A stretch of DNA of 64,000 bases, taken from Psychromicrobium lacuslunae. GTDB lineage: Bacteria; Actinomycetota; Actinomycetes; Actinomycetales; Micrococcaceae. The notes beneath the pieces were generated by a model, which worked only from the letters and a program-made list of their open reading frames with translations, searched no databases and was not told where the DNA came from. Shown piece after piece: positions 9,363 through 17,445 of this stretch. The translations under genes and the position numbers were made by a program. The stretch covers positions 3,472,001 to 3,536,000 of the forward strand of contig NZ_CP011005.1 in NCBI RefSeq assembly GCF_000950575.1. The letters are read 5' to 3'. How positions within the stretch are numbered: the stretch's first letter is position 1; each line of letters begins with the position of its first letter.

Positions 9363-9439
9363 TGGTGCCCCTGGCGGGATTCGAACCCACGACCTTCCCT
9401 TTAGGAGAGGGACGCTCTATCCTGCTGAGCTACAGAGGC
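9363..9439 (-). tRNA. tRNA-Arg (anticodon CCU)
   Basis: Read on the minus strand it folds as a standard cloverleaf. The acceptor stem GCCTCTG pairs with CAGGGGC (one G-T pair), followed by discriminator A and an encoded CCA (9363-9365). The anticodon arm TCCCT/AGGGA holds the loop CTCCTAA with anticodon CCT. The T arm carries GGTTCGAATCC. It decodes AGG. No integrase gene or duplicated 3' end was seen nearby, so there is no sign that it is in use as an attachment site in this window. Confidence 0.96.
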
Positions 9440-9655
9440 CGGAATCGTTAGATTCCTCGGTGTGCTGCCAAGCTGCCGCGGGGAAACCGCAGCGGACGGC
9501 TGAAACACCAGAGCAAGCTTACCGCAGCCGGCGCCAAGCTCACGAAGCCAATCACGCTGCGCCGGGGCGTCCAGCGATTCCATCCGACCGCCTCAGCCAA
9601 TCGGTTCAGCAACCTTGCCAGGCCGACCCGCAAGCTCACCGATTACGATTGAACG

Positions 9656-9928
9656 ATGGATGTTTTCTGGACCGTGTTGGTGATTTTCCTCGGCTTCGCC
9701 GTCATGATGGCAGCGTTGGGCTGGCTAGCGGTGCGGGCTCGCAAGGCTCGGGTTTCCTCGCTCGGGGTAATCGATGAAATCTACCTACCAGCTGCCACCG
9801 CCGCTAAGGCGGAGATCCAGCAGGAACTCGAACGAGCGGCGTCAATGCCGTCTCCTGGCGATCCAGACACTGAAGGTCAGGAACCAGGCGAAGCCGGTCA
9901 AGCCGATCCGGGAGTGCCGCAGCGATGA
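9656..9928 (+). CDS. Small single-span membrane protein, function unknown
   Basis: A 90-residue protein with one N-terminal membrane helix (about residues 4-26, FWTVLVIFLGFAVMMAALGW), a short basic stretch and a cytoplasmic acidic tail rich in Pro, Gly, Glu and Asp. Its stop overlaps the start of the following dehydrogenase gene by four bases (ATGA), which suggests translational coupling. I do not recognise the family. The region between the tRNA and this gene (9440-9655) holds only weak antisense frames. Confidence 0.6.
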   Translation: MDVFWTVLVIFLGFAVMMAALGWLAVRARKARVSSLGVIDEIYLPAATAAKAEIQQELERAASMPSPGDPDTEGQEPGEAGQADPGVPQR

Positions 9929-11040
9929 GCCAACAACCTAACGAACAACCTCAGCAAGAACCTGGACAAGACTTGCAGCCCGCAGATGCAAGTTCGCAAG
10001 GTTCCCGCCGCCCGGAGGTTCCCGCCACGATGCGCGCCAGCGTGCTCACTCCGGCGCTGGAACTCGTCATTGAGCAGCGCCCGGTGCCGCCAGTAGCTAC
10101 CAACGATGTATTGGTGCAGGTGTCCTCGGTTGGCGTCTGTGGCTCCGATGTGCACTATTACCGACATGGCCGGATCGCAGACTTCGTGGTCGAGCAGCCA
10201 ATGGTTCTGGGACATGAGGCGGCTGGTCGGATTGTTGCCGCTGGCGAGGCGGTGGATCCACGACGGATCGGTGAACGGGTTTCCATTGAACCGCAGCGCC
10301 CGCGCCTTGATTCGGCGCAGAGCCTCTCTGGCCACTACAACCTCGACCCCGATATCGAGTTCTACGCCACGCCGCCGATCGACGGCGCCTTTGCCGAATA
10401 TGTCAGCATTCCCTCGGTTTTTGCCCATCGAATACCGGAGAGCATGAGCGACGATGCCGCCGCCTTACTTGAGCCGCTTTCCGTCGGCATTGCGGCGGCC
10501 CAAAAGGCTCAACTCACTGTCGGCGACAAGGTGCTGATTGCCGGGGCCGGTCCGATCGGCCTGGTGCTAGTCCAAGTAGCAGCCGCCTACGGTGCCACCG
10601 AGATTGTGGTCAGCGATCTCGACGCCGCGCGGCTCGCGCTCGCCGAGCAACTGGGTGCCACCGCGAGCTATGATCCACGGCGCGGCGAGCAGCCAGAAGA
10701 GCCACGCTTCGACGTGTTCTTTGACGCCTCCGGTGCCGCTCCCGCCGTCGTCGCGGGCATCCGCGCCCTGGCTCCGCTCGGACGCGCTGTGCTGGTGGGC
10801 ATGGGAGCCGATGATTATGCGCTACCGATTTCCACCATCCAGAACCGCGAACTGCTGGTCACCGGAGTCTTCCGCTACGCCAATACCTGGCCAACCGCCA
10901 TCGGCTTGGTGCAAAGCGGAGCGGTCAATCTGGACGTCCTGGTCTCCGGACGCTTCGGGCTGGATCAGGTCAAGGAGGCCCTGGACACCGCCGGGAGCGC
11001 CGAGGTGCTCAAAAATATGGTGCTCCCGGGACTGGCTTAG
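9925..11040 (+). CDS. Zinc-dependent polyol dehydrogenase (sorbitol/xylitol dehydrogenase-like) lacking the structural zinc site
   Basis: A 371-residue medium-chain dehydrogenase with a disordered Gln/Ser/Pro-rich N-terminus (about 30 residues). The catalytic-zinc ligands are present: Cys in VGVCGSDVHYY, and GHE in VLGHEAAGR. The Rossmann motif is GAGPIGL. The structural-zinc loop, which normally carries four cysteines, reads EPQRPRLDSAQSLSGHYNLDP and has none. The following YATPPIDGAFAEYV strongly resembles sorbitol/xylitol dehydrogenases. It therefore probably oxidises a polyol with NAD, binding one zinc per subunit. It is coupled to the upstream small membrane protein and converges on the flavoprotein gene with a four-base overlap. 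Confidence 0.88.
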   Translation: MSQQPNEQPQQEPGQDLQPADASSQGSRRPEVPATMRASVLTPALELVIEQRPVPPVATNDVLVQVSSVGVCGSDVHYYRHGRIADFVVEQPMVLGHEAAGRIVAAGEAVDPRRIGERVSIEPQRPRLDSAQSLSGHYNLDPDIEFYATPPIDGAFAEYVSIPSVFAHRIPESMSDDAAALLEPLSVGIAAAQKAQLTVGDKVLIAGAGPIGLVLVQVAAAYGATEIVVSDLDAARLALAEQLGATASYDPRRGEQPEEPRFDVFFDASGAAPAVVAGIRALAPLGRAVLVGMGADDYALPISTIQNRELLVTGVFRYANTWPTAIGLVQSGAVNLDVLVSGRFGLDQVKEALDTAGSAEVLKNMVLPGLA

Positions 11041-12713
11041 CTACTCGGCACCTCGGCCTCGTTGAGGCTTTCGATCCAGCTGTGTACCAGCGGGACCACG
11101 CTGGAACCCTCACCGCTGGCGGCAGCGACACGTTTCATCGAACCAGCCCGAATATCACCGACCGCAAAAATTCCGGGCACCGTGGTGGCCAGGTTGCCGG
11201 GCGGAACACCGTTGATCCAGGTCTCCTTGGGCACGTCTCGGCCGGTCAACACGAAACCTCGCTCGTCTTTGATGACCTCTGAAGGCACCCAGTCGCACAA
11301 TGGCTCGGCCCCGAGCAGCAAGAACAAGCCGCCGGTCTGGTGACGGCTCAGTTCGCCCGTAGTGGTGTCCTTGAGCTCGATCCACTCCAGACGCCCTTCG
11401 CCGCCGCCGTCTACCACCTCGGAGCAACTACGCACGGTCACCATTGGGTTGTACTCGAGCTCCTTGATCAGATAATCGGACATCGTCGCGGCCAGCGAGG
11501 GCCGTCGGATCAGAATCGTCACCGAACGCGCAAAGCGGGAGAGGTGTACTGCCGCTTGGCCTGCGGAGTTTCCGCCGCCGACGACGAAAACGTCTTGATC
11601 TTCCATCTCTCGGGCGGCTGTCATGGCAGCACCATAAAAAACGCCGCGGCCGACCAGTGAGTCAATAGCTTCCACTCGCAATTTTCGGTAGGAGACGCCG
11701 GTGGCGATCACCACTGCTCTAGCCCGCAGTTCACCGCCACCGGTCTTCAGGGTATGTACGCGGTCGCCCACCGACACTCCTTCCACCGGCCACCCGGTGA
11801 AGAACCGAGTGCCGAAACGAATGGCCTGGCTGCGCGCACGCTGAGCTAATCGCATTCCGGAAATGCCCCGAGGGAAGCCCAAATAATTACGGATCATTGA
11901 GCTGGTGCCCGCTTGCCCGCCAATTGCCTCCGCCTCGACGACCACCGTCGACAAACCCTCTGAGGCGCCATAGACGGCCGCAGCAAGCCCAGCCGGTCCG
12001 CCGCCAACGATCACCAGGTCAACAACCTGATCGACGTCGATATCGCTGGGCGCTCCGTAGATCGCTACCGCAACGTCGTGCACACTCGGTGCGCAGACCG
12101 GCTCACTGCCGAGTGCGCGAACAATCGGGTATTTCGGTTCCTGGCCATCCAGCTGAGCTAACACTTCCTGGCCCTCCGAGCTCTCTGGGCTGAAGGTTCG
12201 CACCGGCATACCCATCCGGTACATGAAATCACGGATTGCCATAGTGTGGCCGTCCAATACCGGGCTAATAATTCGCACCGTTTCGACCTCGGGTGCCGCA
12301 ACCGTAGATCCCCAGTCGGAGAGCACCTCAGTGACTGCGGTATGGAATTCTTCGTCGCGCACTCCTCGTGGCATTAAGAGGAAAGCATCGAACTTTCCTT
12401 TGGCCAGACCTGGACGCAAGGCCACCGAGTCCTCGCGGAAATGATCCATATGGGCGGTGACTAAGCGGCGGGCGGTCGGTACGATGGCCCGCCAGTTGTG
12501 AAAGGCCTTCAAAACATGTGCATCAGCCAGGCGGGAGTCCGCAACATAAAGTGCCACCTGCCCGCCTGCTGCCCGGATCTGCTCGGTTGTTTCTAAAGCC
12601 TGTTGAGCATTGCTGGCCGAATGGATGTCATAATCCCGCCCGTACCGCCAGAATTGCTCCTCAAGCACATCGAGGTATTTATCGGAGACTAGGACGATAG
12701 CTGGATTCGGCAT
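11037..12713 (-). CDS. Thioredoxin-reductase-like FAD oxidoreductase with N-terminal receiver-like domain
   Basis: A 558-residue protein. Residues 1-135 resemble a response-regulator or effector fold (start MPNPAIVLVSDKYLDVLEEQ); 140-215 is a thioredoxin-like linker; about 228 onward is a thioredoxin-reductase-type domain with FAD motif GGGPAGLAAAVYGASEG and NAD(P) motif VVGGGNSAGQAA. The place where thioredoxin reductases carry CxxC reads GVFYGAAMTAA, with no cysteine pair, so disulfide reduction is unlikely. The order fits the family annotated as fused response regulator/thioredoxin-disulfide reductase; its electron acceptor is unknown. It lies 80 bases downstream of the CEOS-like gene on the same strand. 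Confidence 0.8.
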   Translation of the reverse strand: MPNPAIVLVSDKYLDVLEEQFWRYGRDYDIHSASNAQQALETTEQIRAAGGQVALYVADSRLADAHVLKAFHNWRAIVPTARRLVTAHMDHFREDSVALRPGLAKGKFDAFLLMPRGVRDEEFHTAVTEVLSDWGSTVAAPEVETVRIISPVLDGHTMAIRDFMYRMGMPVRTFSPESSEGQEVLAQLDGQEPKYPIVRALGSEPVCAPSVHDVAVAIYGAPSDIDVDQVVDLVIVGGGPAGLAAAVYGASEGLSTVVVEAEAIGGQAGTSSMIRNYLGFPRGISGMRLAQRARSQAIRFGTRFFTGWPVEGVSVGDRVHTLKTGGGELRARAVVIATGVSYRKLRVEAIDSLVGRGVFYGAAMTAAREMEDQDVFVVGGGNSAGQAAVHLSRFARSVTILIRRPSLAATMSDYLIKELEYNPMVTVRSCSEVVDGGGEGRLEWIELKDTTTGELSRHQTGGLFLLLGAEPLCDWVPSEVIKDERGFVLTGRDVPKETWINGVPPGNLATTVPGIFAVGDIRAGSMKRVAAASGEGSSVVPLVHSWIESLNEAEVPSS

Positions 12714-12793
12714 GCTAAAAGTCTATGATCCCGGTGTCTATCCTCACTACCATTGGAGTCGGTTTGGCCGAAACTGCAACCCTGCACTGCCTG

Positions 12794-13981
12794 CTAATGA
12801 CCGGCGCTCTCCACCGGTTCAGCATCGGATGGCAAATTGTCCGTGGACCGATATGGATAGTCAGGAAGCCGTCGCTGAAATGCCAGGATCGCCTGATTCT
12901 TAATGACGCCGCTGTCAATCTCGATAGCCCGGCTGATCGTATCGTTTCCCGCCCAGCTCTGCCGTCCCGCCATCACCGGTTCTAGGAAAGGCTGGATTGC
13001 TTCGCTGATTTCCCAGCTGGCGGAGTTCCAGAAATAAGAAGGACTGTGATCGACGCCGTAATAGCTAATGTGGTCGCCTACCTCGAAAATGGGCTCGGCG
13101 AATGAAGTCGGAGTCGCCCAGCTGAAGCCCATGCCGCGATCGCACGACACATCGATGATTAAGCTACCAGGCCTGAATTCCGGCAGGTCGTCCGCTGTGA
13201 GGAACATCAGTGGTGCGGCGGGGTCTTGCAGGGTGCAGTTCACCACTAGGTCGCTCTTTGCGAGGAACTCGGCTAACGGAATCCGGCCTTTGTCACTGAT
13301 CACATGACTGAGGAACGGGGCATTCGGGTCGTGATCAAACTGGTTGATTCGAACCGAGTGAATCGGGGAGCCGACCGCAGCCACCCCGCGATTGGTCAGC
13401 ACAGTCACCTCGTGGATGCCGAGCGCATTGAGCGCCGTCACTGCGCCACGGGCTGTTGCTCCGAAACCTATCACCACGGCGCTCAACCGCTGGCCGTAGT
13501 CACCACTGGTGCCTCTTAGGGCCAGCGCGTGGAGTACCGAGCAGTAACCGGCCAGCTCGTTGTTTTTGTGGAAAACATGCAGGCCGAAACCACCGTCTGA
13601 AGCCCAGTGATTCATCGCTTCGAAAGCGATCAGGGTGAGCTTTTTGTCGATTGCGAGTTGCGTGATTTCTCGGTCCTGCACGCAGTGCGGCCAACCCCAA
13701 AGAATCTGACCCTCCCGCAAATCGGCCAGATCGGAGGGCTGGGGCTTAGCCAGCAGGACAACATCAGAGCGGGCGATCAGCTCATCCCGACTCAGCAAAC
13801 CGCCGACCAGCGGCGCCAATTGAGAGTCTGAAATCCCGCTACGCTCGCCATAGCCCGTCTCTAAAAGGAGGCTCTGCCGCACTTCGGGATCAATTCGGCC
13901 GAAATGCGCCGGGTGAATCGGCAAGCGACGTTCGTCGGGTTTACGAGAAGTTGCCATAACGCCGAGGGTGAGCATACTCAT
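12794..13981 (-). CDS. Alanine dehydrogenase/PNT-family protein, N5-(carboxyethyl)ornithine synthase-like
   Basis: A 395-residue enzyme. The N-terminal signature LGVMATSRKPDERRLPIHP and the central nucleotide-binding motif VIGFGATARGAVTALNALG match the N5-(carboxyethyl)ornithine synthase branch of the alanine dehydrogenase family, which reductively condenses pyruvate with an amino-acid amine using NADPH. The natural substrate here is not established. ATG at 13981 is chosen; ATG 13975 and TTG 13984 are in frame. The start lies five bases after the stop of the small basic protein gene, so the two are probably co-transcribed. Confidence 0.8.
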   Translation of the reverse strand: MSMLTLGVMATSRKPDERRLPIHPAHFGRIDPEVRQSLLLETGYGERSGISDSQLAPLVGGLLSRDELIARSDVVLLAKPQPSDLADLREGQILWGWPHCVQDREITQLAIDKKLTLIAFEAMNHWASDGGFGLHVFHKNNELAGYCSVLHALALRGTSGDYGQRLSAVVIGFGATARGAVTALNALGIHEVTVLTNRGVAAVGSPIHSVRINQFDHDPNAPFLSHVISDKGRIPLAEFLAKSDLVVNCTLQDPAAPLMFLTADDLPEFRPGSLIIDVSCDRGMGFSWATPTSFAEPIFEVGDHISYYGVDHSPSYFWNSASWEISEAIQPFLEPVMAGRQSWAGNDTISRAIEIDSGVIKNQAILAFQRRLPDYPYRSTDNLPSDAEPVESAGH

Positions 13982-13985
13982 CAAT

Positions 13986-14129
13986 TCAGCGTTTCTTAGG
14001 CTTCGTCGATTTCTCGCTCAGCGTCGCATCATGTTTCGCGGCTTCCTCAGCACGCTTATCGGCTCTTTTTTCTTTGATCGATTTGGTGGATTTTTTTGAT
14101 GCGGCTTGCCGCGGCGACTTATCGGCCAT
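13986..14129 (-). CDS. Very small Lys/Ala-rich basic protein
   Basis: A 47-residue protein starting MADKSPRQAASKKSTKSIKE and made almost wholly of Lys, Ala, Ser, Glu and Arg. An in-frame extension to 14213 exists, but the ATG at 14129 has a clear GAGGGA ribosome binding site about seven bases upstream, which decides the start. Similar short ADKSPRQ...KSIKEKRA proteins recur in actinobacteria; their role is unknown, and nucleic-acid binding is only a guess from charge. It is immediately upstream of, and likely co-transcribed with, the CEOS-like gene. Confidence 0.75.
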   Translation of the reverse strand: MADKSPRQAASKKSTKSIKEKRADKRAEEAAKHDATLSEKSTKPKKR

Positions 14130-14261
14130 TTGTACTCCCTCTACGGGGAGCCACGATGACTCCGTACCTTGAGAGTACACCCGGCCCGTAGGCTGCCGGT
14201 CAAAACTGGTCACCCGCCGGCCATCAACCTGAATGGAAGAGCGAGGAGAGCAGAACGAAGA

Positions 14262-15023
14262 ATGCAGAATATTGTCAGAAAGCTTCGTTACGCTGATTTT
14301 ATGATGGCGAGCAGCAACTCACAGATTCGCAACCTTTTTGGTGCCTGGGCTGTGATGAGTGTGGTGCAGGTCTTTTTAGCTGAGGCGGTGGTTGCGGCAG
14401 CGTGGGCCGGTAACCAACCTTATAGCGCGATCTTCAATGTTATTAGTGACCTCGGGGCAGCCCACTGCGGTATTCACAACACTCGCTACCTCTGCTCGCC
14501 GTTGAACTGGTTGATGAACGCTTCGTTGGGGCTGCAGGGCGCCGGGATGATTTTAGGTGGCTTATTGCTGAGTTCGAGTTTATTGGGGGTTGCCGCGAAG
14601 CTGAACAGCGCCCAACCAGCTCAGCTGACAGCTGCAGCCTGGGTACGGTGGTTGTTAGTGATCTCTGGCGCAGGGGTGGTGCTGCTGGCGATCTTCCCGG
14701 AGGACACCATTGCGGTGCTTCACTTTATTGGGGCGATGAGCTTCTTCGGAGCAGGCACCATTGCGCTGCTCTTGCTCTGGTGGATTTGGTATCAGCGTAG
14801 CGCGCTGAGTTGGTTGCTCCTCGCCTTGGGCCTGATTTCGGGGCTAGCTACGGTGAGCTTTACGATTTTTACCCTGCTGTTGAAAGTACCGAATTTCGCC
14901 GACGGGCTTATTGAGCGGCTGATAGTTTATCCACTGATCATCGGGCTTGCCGTGGTTGGCCTGATGGTCGCCCGTGGCGTGCGGCAGCAACGACGGTTAG
15001 CTCGTGCTCAGTCCGAAGGTTAA
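14262..15023 (+). CDS. DUF998 family membrane protein
   Basis: A 253-residue polytopic membrane protein with about six segments. The loop NVISDLGAAHCGIHNTRYLCSPLNWLMNASL following the first span is characteristic of DUF998 proteins (function unknown). The frame is open from 14169, but the ATG at 14262 is preceded by GCGAGGAGAG and the protein before it would be an Arg-rich non-family extension, so I start here. It converges with a four-base stop overlap on the next membrane protein gene. Confidence 0.8.
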   Translation: MQNIVRKLRYADFMMASSNSQIRNLFGAWAVMSVVQVFLAEAVVAAAWAGNQPYSAIFNVISDLGAAHCGIHNTRYLCSPLNWLMNASLGLQGAGMILGGLLLSSSLLGVAAKLNSAQPAQLTAAAWVRWLLVISGAGVVLLAIFPEDTIAVLHFIGAMSFFGAGTIALLLLWWIWYQRSALSWLLLALGLISGLATVSFTIFTLLLKVPNFADGLIERLIVYPLIIGLAVVGLMVARGVRQQRRLARAQSEG

Positions 15024-15646
15024 GACTTCTTGCGTTTAGCCAGTGGTGAGAAGGCAATAACCGCGGCAATGAGGGACAGCAACAGCAAGACCCAGGAAGC
15101 GATCGTGAGCATGCTTGCCCAGCCGACCTGGCTCGGATCAACCGAACTGTTGGCCAGCATGGCGTCAATCGCCACATTGGCAACCAGCTGGACCACGGCG
15201 AAAAGGACCGGGGCGGCCCACAGCACCCAGCGCAGCGAGCGCTTCGCGACGTTGAGCCCAATCAGCAGCAACCAGCTAAAGCCAAAGACCAGGGGAAACA
15301 ACGTGCCTGCGGTTTTGTGCACGTACTGCAATTGCCCGAGGGCATCGGCATTGAGCGCTGCTTTCAAGTCCGTGATGTAGGCCGCATCGAAGCCGAAGGG
15401 CATTGAATCTGGCATGGCCAGTCCACCGGAGAGCTGGGTCAGCTGGTTCAGGGTGAGCAGATGGAAGTACCAGAACAAAAAGGCACTGGCGACCACCCCG
15501 GCGATCAGGATCAAGTTGCCATTGCTTTTCGCCTTGGCCGGGCTGCGCGGAGCGCTCGGATTCGTTGCTGGAATGCTTGCACCGAGCGGGCCAGGAGTTG
15601 CTTTGTCGCCGTGCTTCGCTGCCCGCTGGGCTGGGGTCTTGGCCAT
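15020..15646 (-). CDS. Four-span membrane protein, function unknown
   Basis: A 208-residue protein with a basic, Ala/Pro-rich cytoplasmic N-terminus (about 40 residues) and four predicted membrane segments (around 44-60, 107-128, 136-157 and 173-197), ending in a basic KRKKS tail. The extracellular loop between spans one and two holds a FDAAYITDLKAAL stretch. I recall similar unnamed proteins in Arthrobacter relatives but no function. Convergent with the DUF998 gene. Confidence 0.65.
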   Translation of the reverse strand: MAKTPAQRAAKHGDKATPGPLGASIPATNPSAPRSPAKAKSNGNLILIAGVVASAFLFWYFHLLTLNQLTQLSGGLAMPDSMPFGFDAAYITDLKAALNADALGQLQYVHKTAGTLFPLVFGFSWLLLIGLNVAKRSLRWVLWAAPVLFAVVQLVANVAIDAMLANSSVDPSQVGWASMLTIASWVLLLLSLIAAVIAFSPLAKRKKS

Positions 15647-15795
15647 CTAGCTATTCTTTCATCATTCTTTTGTTCTGCCTTCACCCCGCCGTGAAGGGCC
15701 CGCGCAGCGTGTTAGCTCACTCACGAAACTGAGGCTGGCCGAGGTCGTTTCGGTAATGTCTAATGCGCTCCTTGACGGCTCTCTGGAAAGATTTT

Positions 15796-16503
15796 ATGCG
15801 CAAGTTCACTGGCTTTTTCACCATCACCGCGGCGCTTTCGGCGGCTCTATTTTTAGCGTCCTGTGCTGCCCCGGAGGCCTCCAGTCCAGCTGGCTCCAGC
15901 CCGGGCGCTTCGGCCGCGCTGGCCAGTCCTTCGAAGCCGTCAGCTGAGTTAACAGCCGAGTTAATGGCCAAACTGGTGCCGGAAGGTACTCGGGTGCTGA
16001 ACCAGCCAGCGCAACCGAAGACCACTCTGATCCTTTTCACCGACTACCAATGCCCATACTGCGCAAAAATGGATGGTCTAATTCAGCGGGTGAAGTCCGA
16101 CTATCGGGATCAAGTTCGCATCGTGGTGCGCAACTTCCCACTGCCGATGCACCACAACGCGCCGCTCGCAGCGCAGGCTGTAGAGGCCGCCGCCGAGCAG
16201 GGAGCCCTTGAAAAGATGGCCTCTATGGTTTTCAGCAAACAAAAAGAGTGGGCCAAAGCGCAGGCCGGGGTAGTCGAAACCTTCACTTCTTATGCTCAGC
16301 AATTAGGACTGCAGCAGTCGAAATTCAGCGCCGACCTGAACTCGGCGGCGATCAAGGCGCGGGTAGCCAAAGATCTGCAGGACGCCACCGAGCTCGGCTT
16401 GCAGGGCACTCCCTCCTTGGTGCTGGAAGGAAAACTGCTCTCGGTCGATTCCAGCGATTACTCCAGCGTCAAGGGGCCGATTGACGCTGTCCTGGCGAGC
16501 TAG
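15796..16503 (+). CDS. DsbA-family thiol oxidoreductase lipoprotein
   Basis: A 235-residue secreted protein. The signal sequence ends in lipobox LASC, followed by a Ser/Ala/Pro-rich linker of about 35 residues, then a thioredoxin_4 (DsbA-like) domain with active site DYQCPYCAKMDG (CPYC) and the cis-Pro in LQGTPSLVLEG. It probably forms or rearranges disulfides in exported proteins. ATG 15796 is chosen because GGAAAG lies five bases upstream and the signal peptide begins there; the frame extends to 15763. It is separated by 34 bases from the next gene. Confidence 0.88.
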   Translation: MRKFTGFFTITAALSAALFLASCAAPEASSPAGSSPGASAALASPSKPSAELTAELMAKLVPEGTRVLNQPAQPKTTLILFTDYQCPYCAKMDGLIQRVKSDYRDQVRIVVRNFPLPMHHNAPLAAQAVEAAAEQGALEKMASMVFSKQKEWAKAQAGVVETFTSYAQQLGLQQSKFSADLNSAAIKARVAKDLQDATELGLQGTPSLVLEGKLLSVDSSDYSSVKGPIDAVLAS

Positions 16504-16537
16504 GCTGCCTAAACGTCATTATCGATAGGCTGGAGGT

Positions 16538-17374
16538 ATGTCGCATTCCGAGCTATTAGACCTTGCCCTCGATGATGCCCAGTTAGCCGCTGCCTTGGTA
16601 CGGCAGGCCGCCGAGCTAGCCTTGCGGATGCGAGCCGAAGGTCTTACCGGGGAGCGTAAGACTTCTGTTTCAGATGTAGTGACCGCCGCCGATAAAGCCG
16701 CGGAGAGATACGTGGTTACTCAGTTGCGGCACACCCGTCCGGAGGACAGCATTCTGGGCGAGGAAGGTGCCAGCCATCAAGGCAGCTCGGATCGCACCTG
16801 GGTGATTGACCCGGTCGATGGCACCTACAATTTCCTCTCCGGCTCTAGCTACTGGTGTTCGGCGCTAGCTTTGCAGCAAAACCCGCTGTCTGCCGCGGTC
16901 GAAGCCGAACAAAAGACGGCTATTGATCCAGAGGTGCTACTCGGTGCCGTCTACCAACCGCAAGAGCACAAATTGTGGATCGGCGGCTCGCAATTGCCGA
17001 CCACCCTGAATGGAAGCCGGCTTGCCGCACCGGCAGAGCTACCGCTCAGTCAACTTAGCGCGGGTACCTACCTGCACCCGAGCTGGCTCGCTCAAGCCCG
17101 AGCTCGCGAGCCCTGGCTGAGCGCAGTGCAGCGACTGGCCACCTTCCGGCTGCTCGGCTCCGGCTCCTGCGATCTGTCCAGGGTGGCGGAGCAAGAACTC
17201 GGCTGCTGGTTCCAGCACAGCACCGCACTCTGGGATTGGCTACCAGGCAAAGCCATTGTGCGGGCGGCGGGCGGCAGTACCGCGGTGATCAGTGTCAATG
17301 GACTGAACTGGTTTCTGGCCGGCTCGAAGCTGGCCGTCGAGGAACTGAGCGTGGCGCTGCTCGGCGAGGTTTGA
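16538..17374 (+). CDS. Inositol-monophosphatase-family phosphatase
   Basis: A 278-residue member of the FIG superfamily. The metal-site signatures are present: LGEEGAS near residue 75, WVIDPVDGTYNF with DPVDGT at 91-96, and the C-terminal WDWLPGKAIVRAAGG. The family dephosphorylates inositol monophosphate, histidinol phosphate, 3'-phosphoadenosine phosphate or fructose bisphosphate, and sequence alone does not choose between these. It is 15 kb from the iol genes, so a link to inositol catabolism is not implied. It lies just upstream of pcrA. Confidence 0.88.
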   Translation: MSHSELLDLALDDAQLAAALVRQAAELALRMRAEGLTGERKTSVSDVVTAADKAAERYVVTQLRHTRPEDSILGEEGASHQGSSDRTWVIDPVDGTYNFLSGSSYWCSALALQQNPLSAAVEAEQKTAIDPEVLLGAVYQPQEHKLWIGGSQLPTTLNGSRLAAPAELPLSQLSAGTYLHPSWLAQARAREPWLSAVQRLATFRLLGSGSCDLSRVAEQELGCWFQHSTALWDWLPGKAIVRAAGGSTAVISVNGLNWFLAGSKLAVEELSVALLGEV

Positions 17375-17445
17375 CTGTTCGCGGGATGAGCCGTTGGTCA
17401 GCGGCGAATCGCACGGTCGGTGTTCGCACCTAGAATAAAAGCATC

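Noticed and set aside
9363-9439. tRNA-Arg gene as an integration site for a mobile element
   Set aside because: No integrase, no duplicated tRNA 3' end and no compositional break next to it.
9448-9639. 63-codon minus-strand ORF between the tRNA and the small membrane protein
   Set aside because: GTG start without a ribosome binding site and no family resemblance; two overlapping frames compete in the same stretch.
16538-17374. Inositol-monophosphatase-family gene as part of the inositol catabolic system
   Set aside because: It is more than 10 kb from the iol genes, lacks the TGTC-N2-GACA dyad upstream, and the family has several unrelated substrates.
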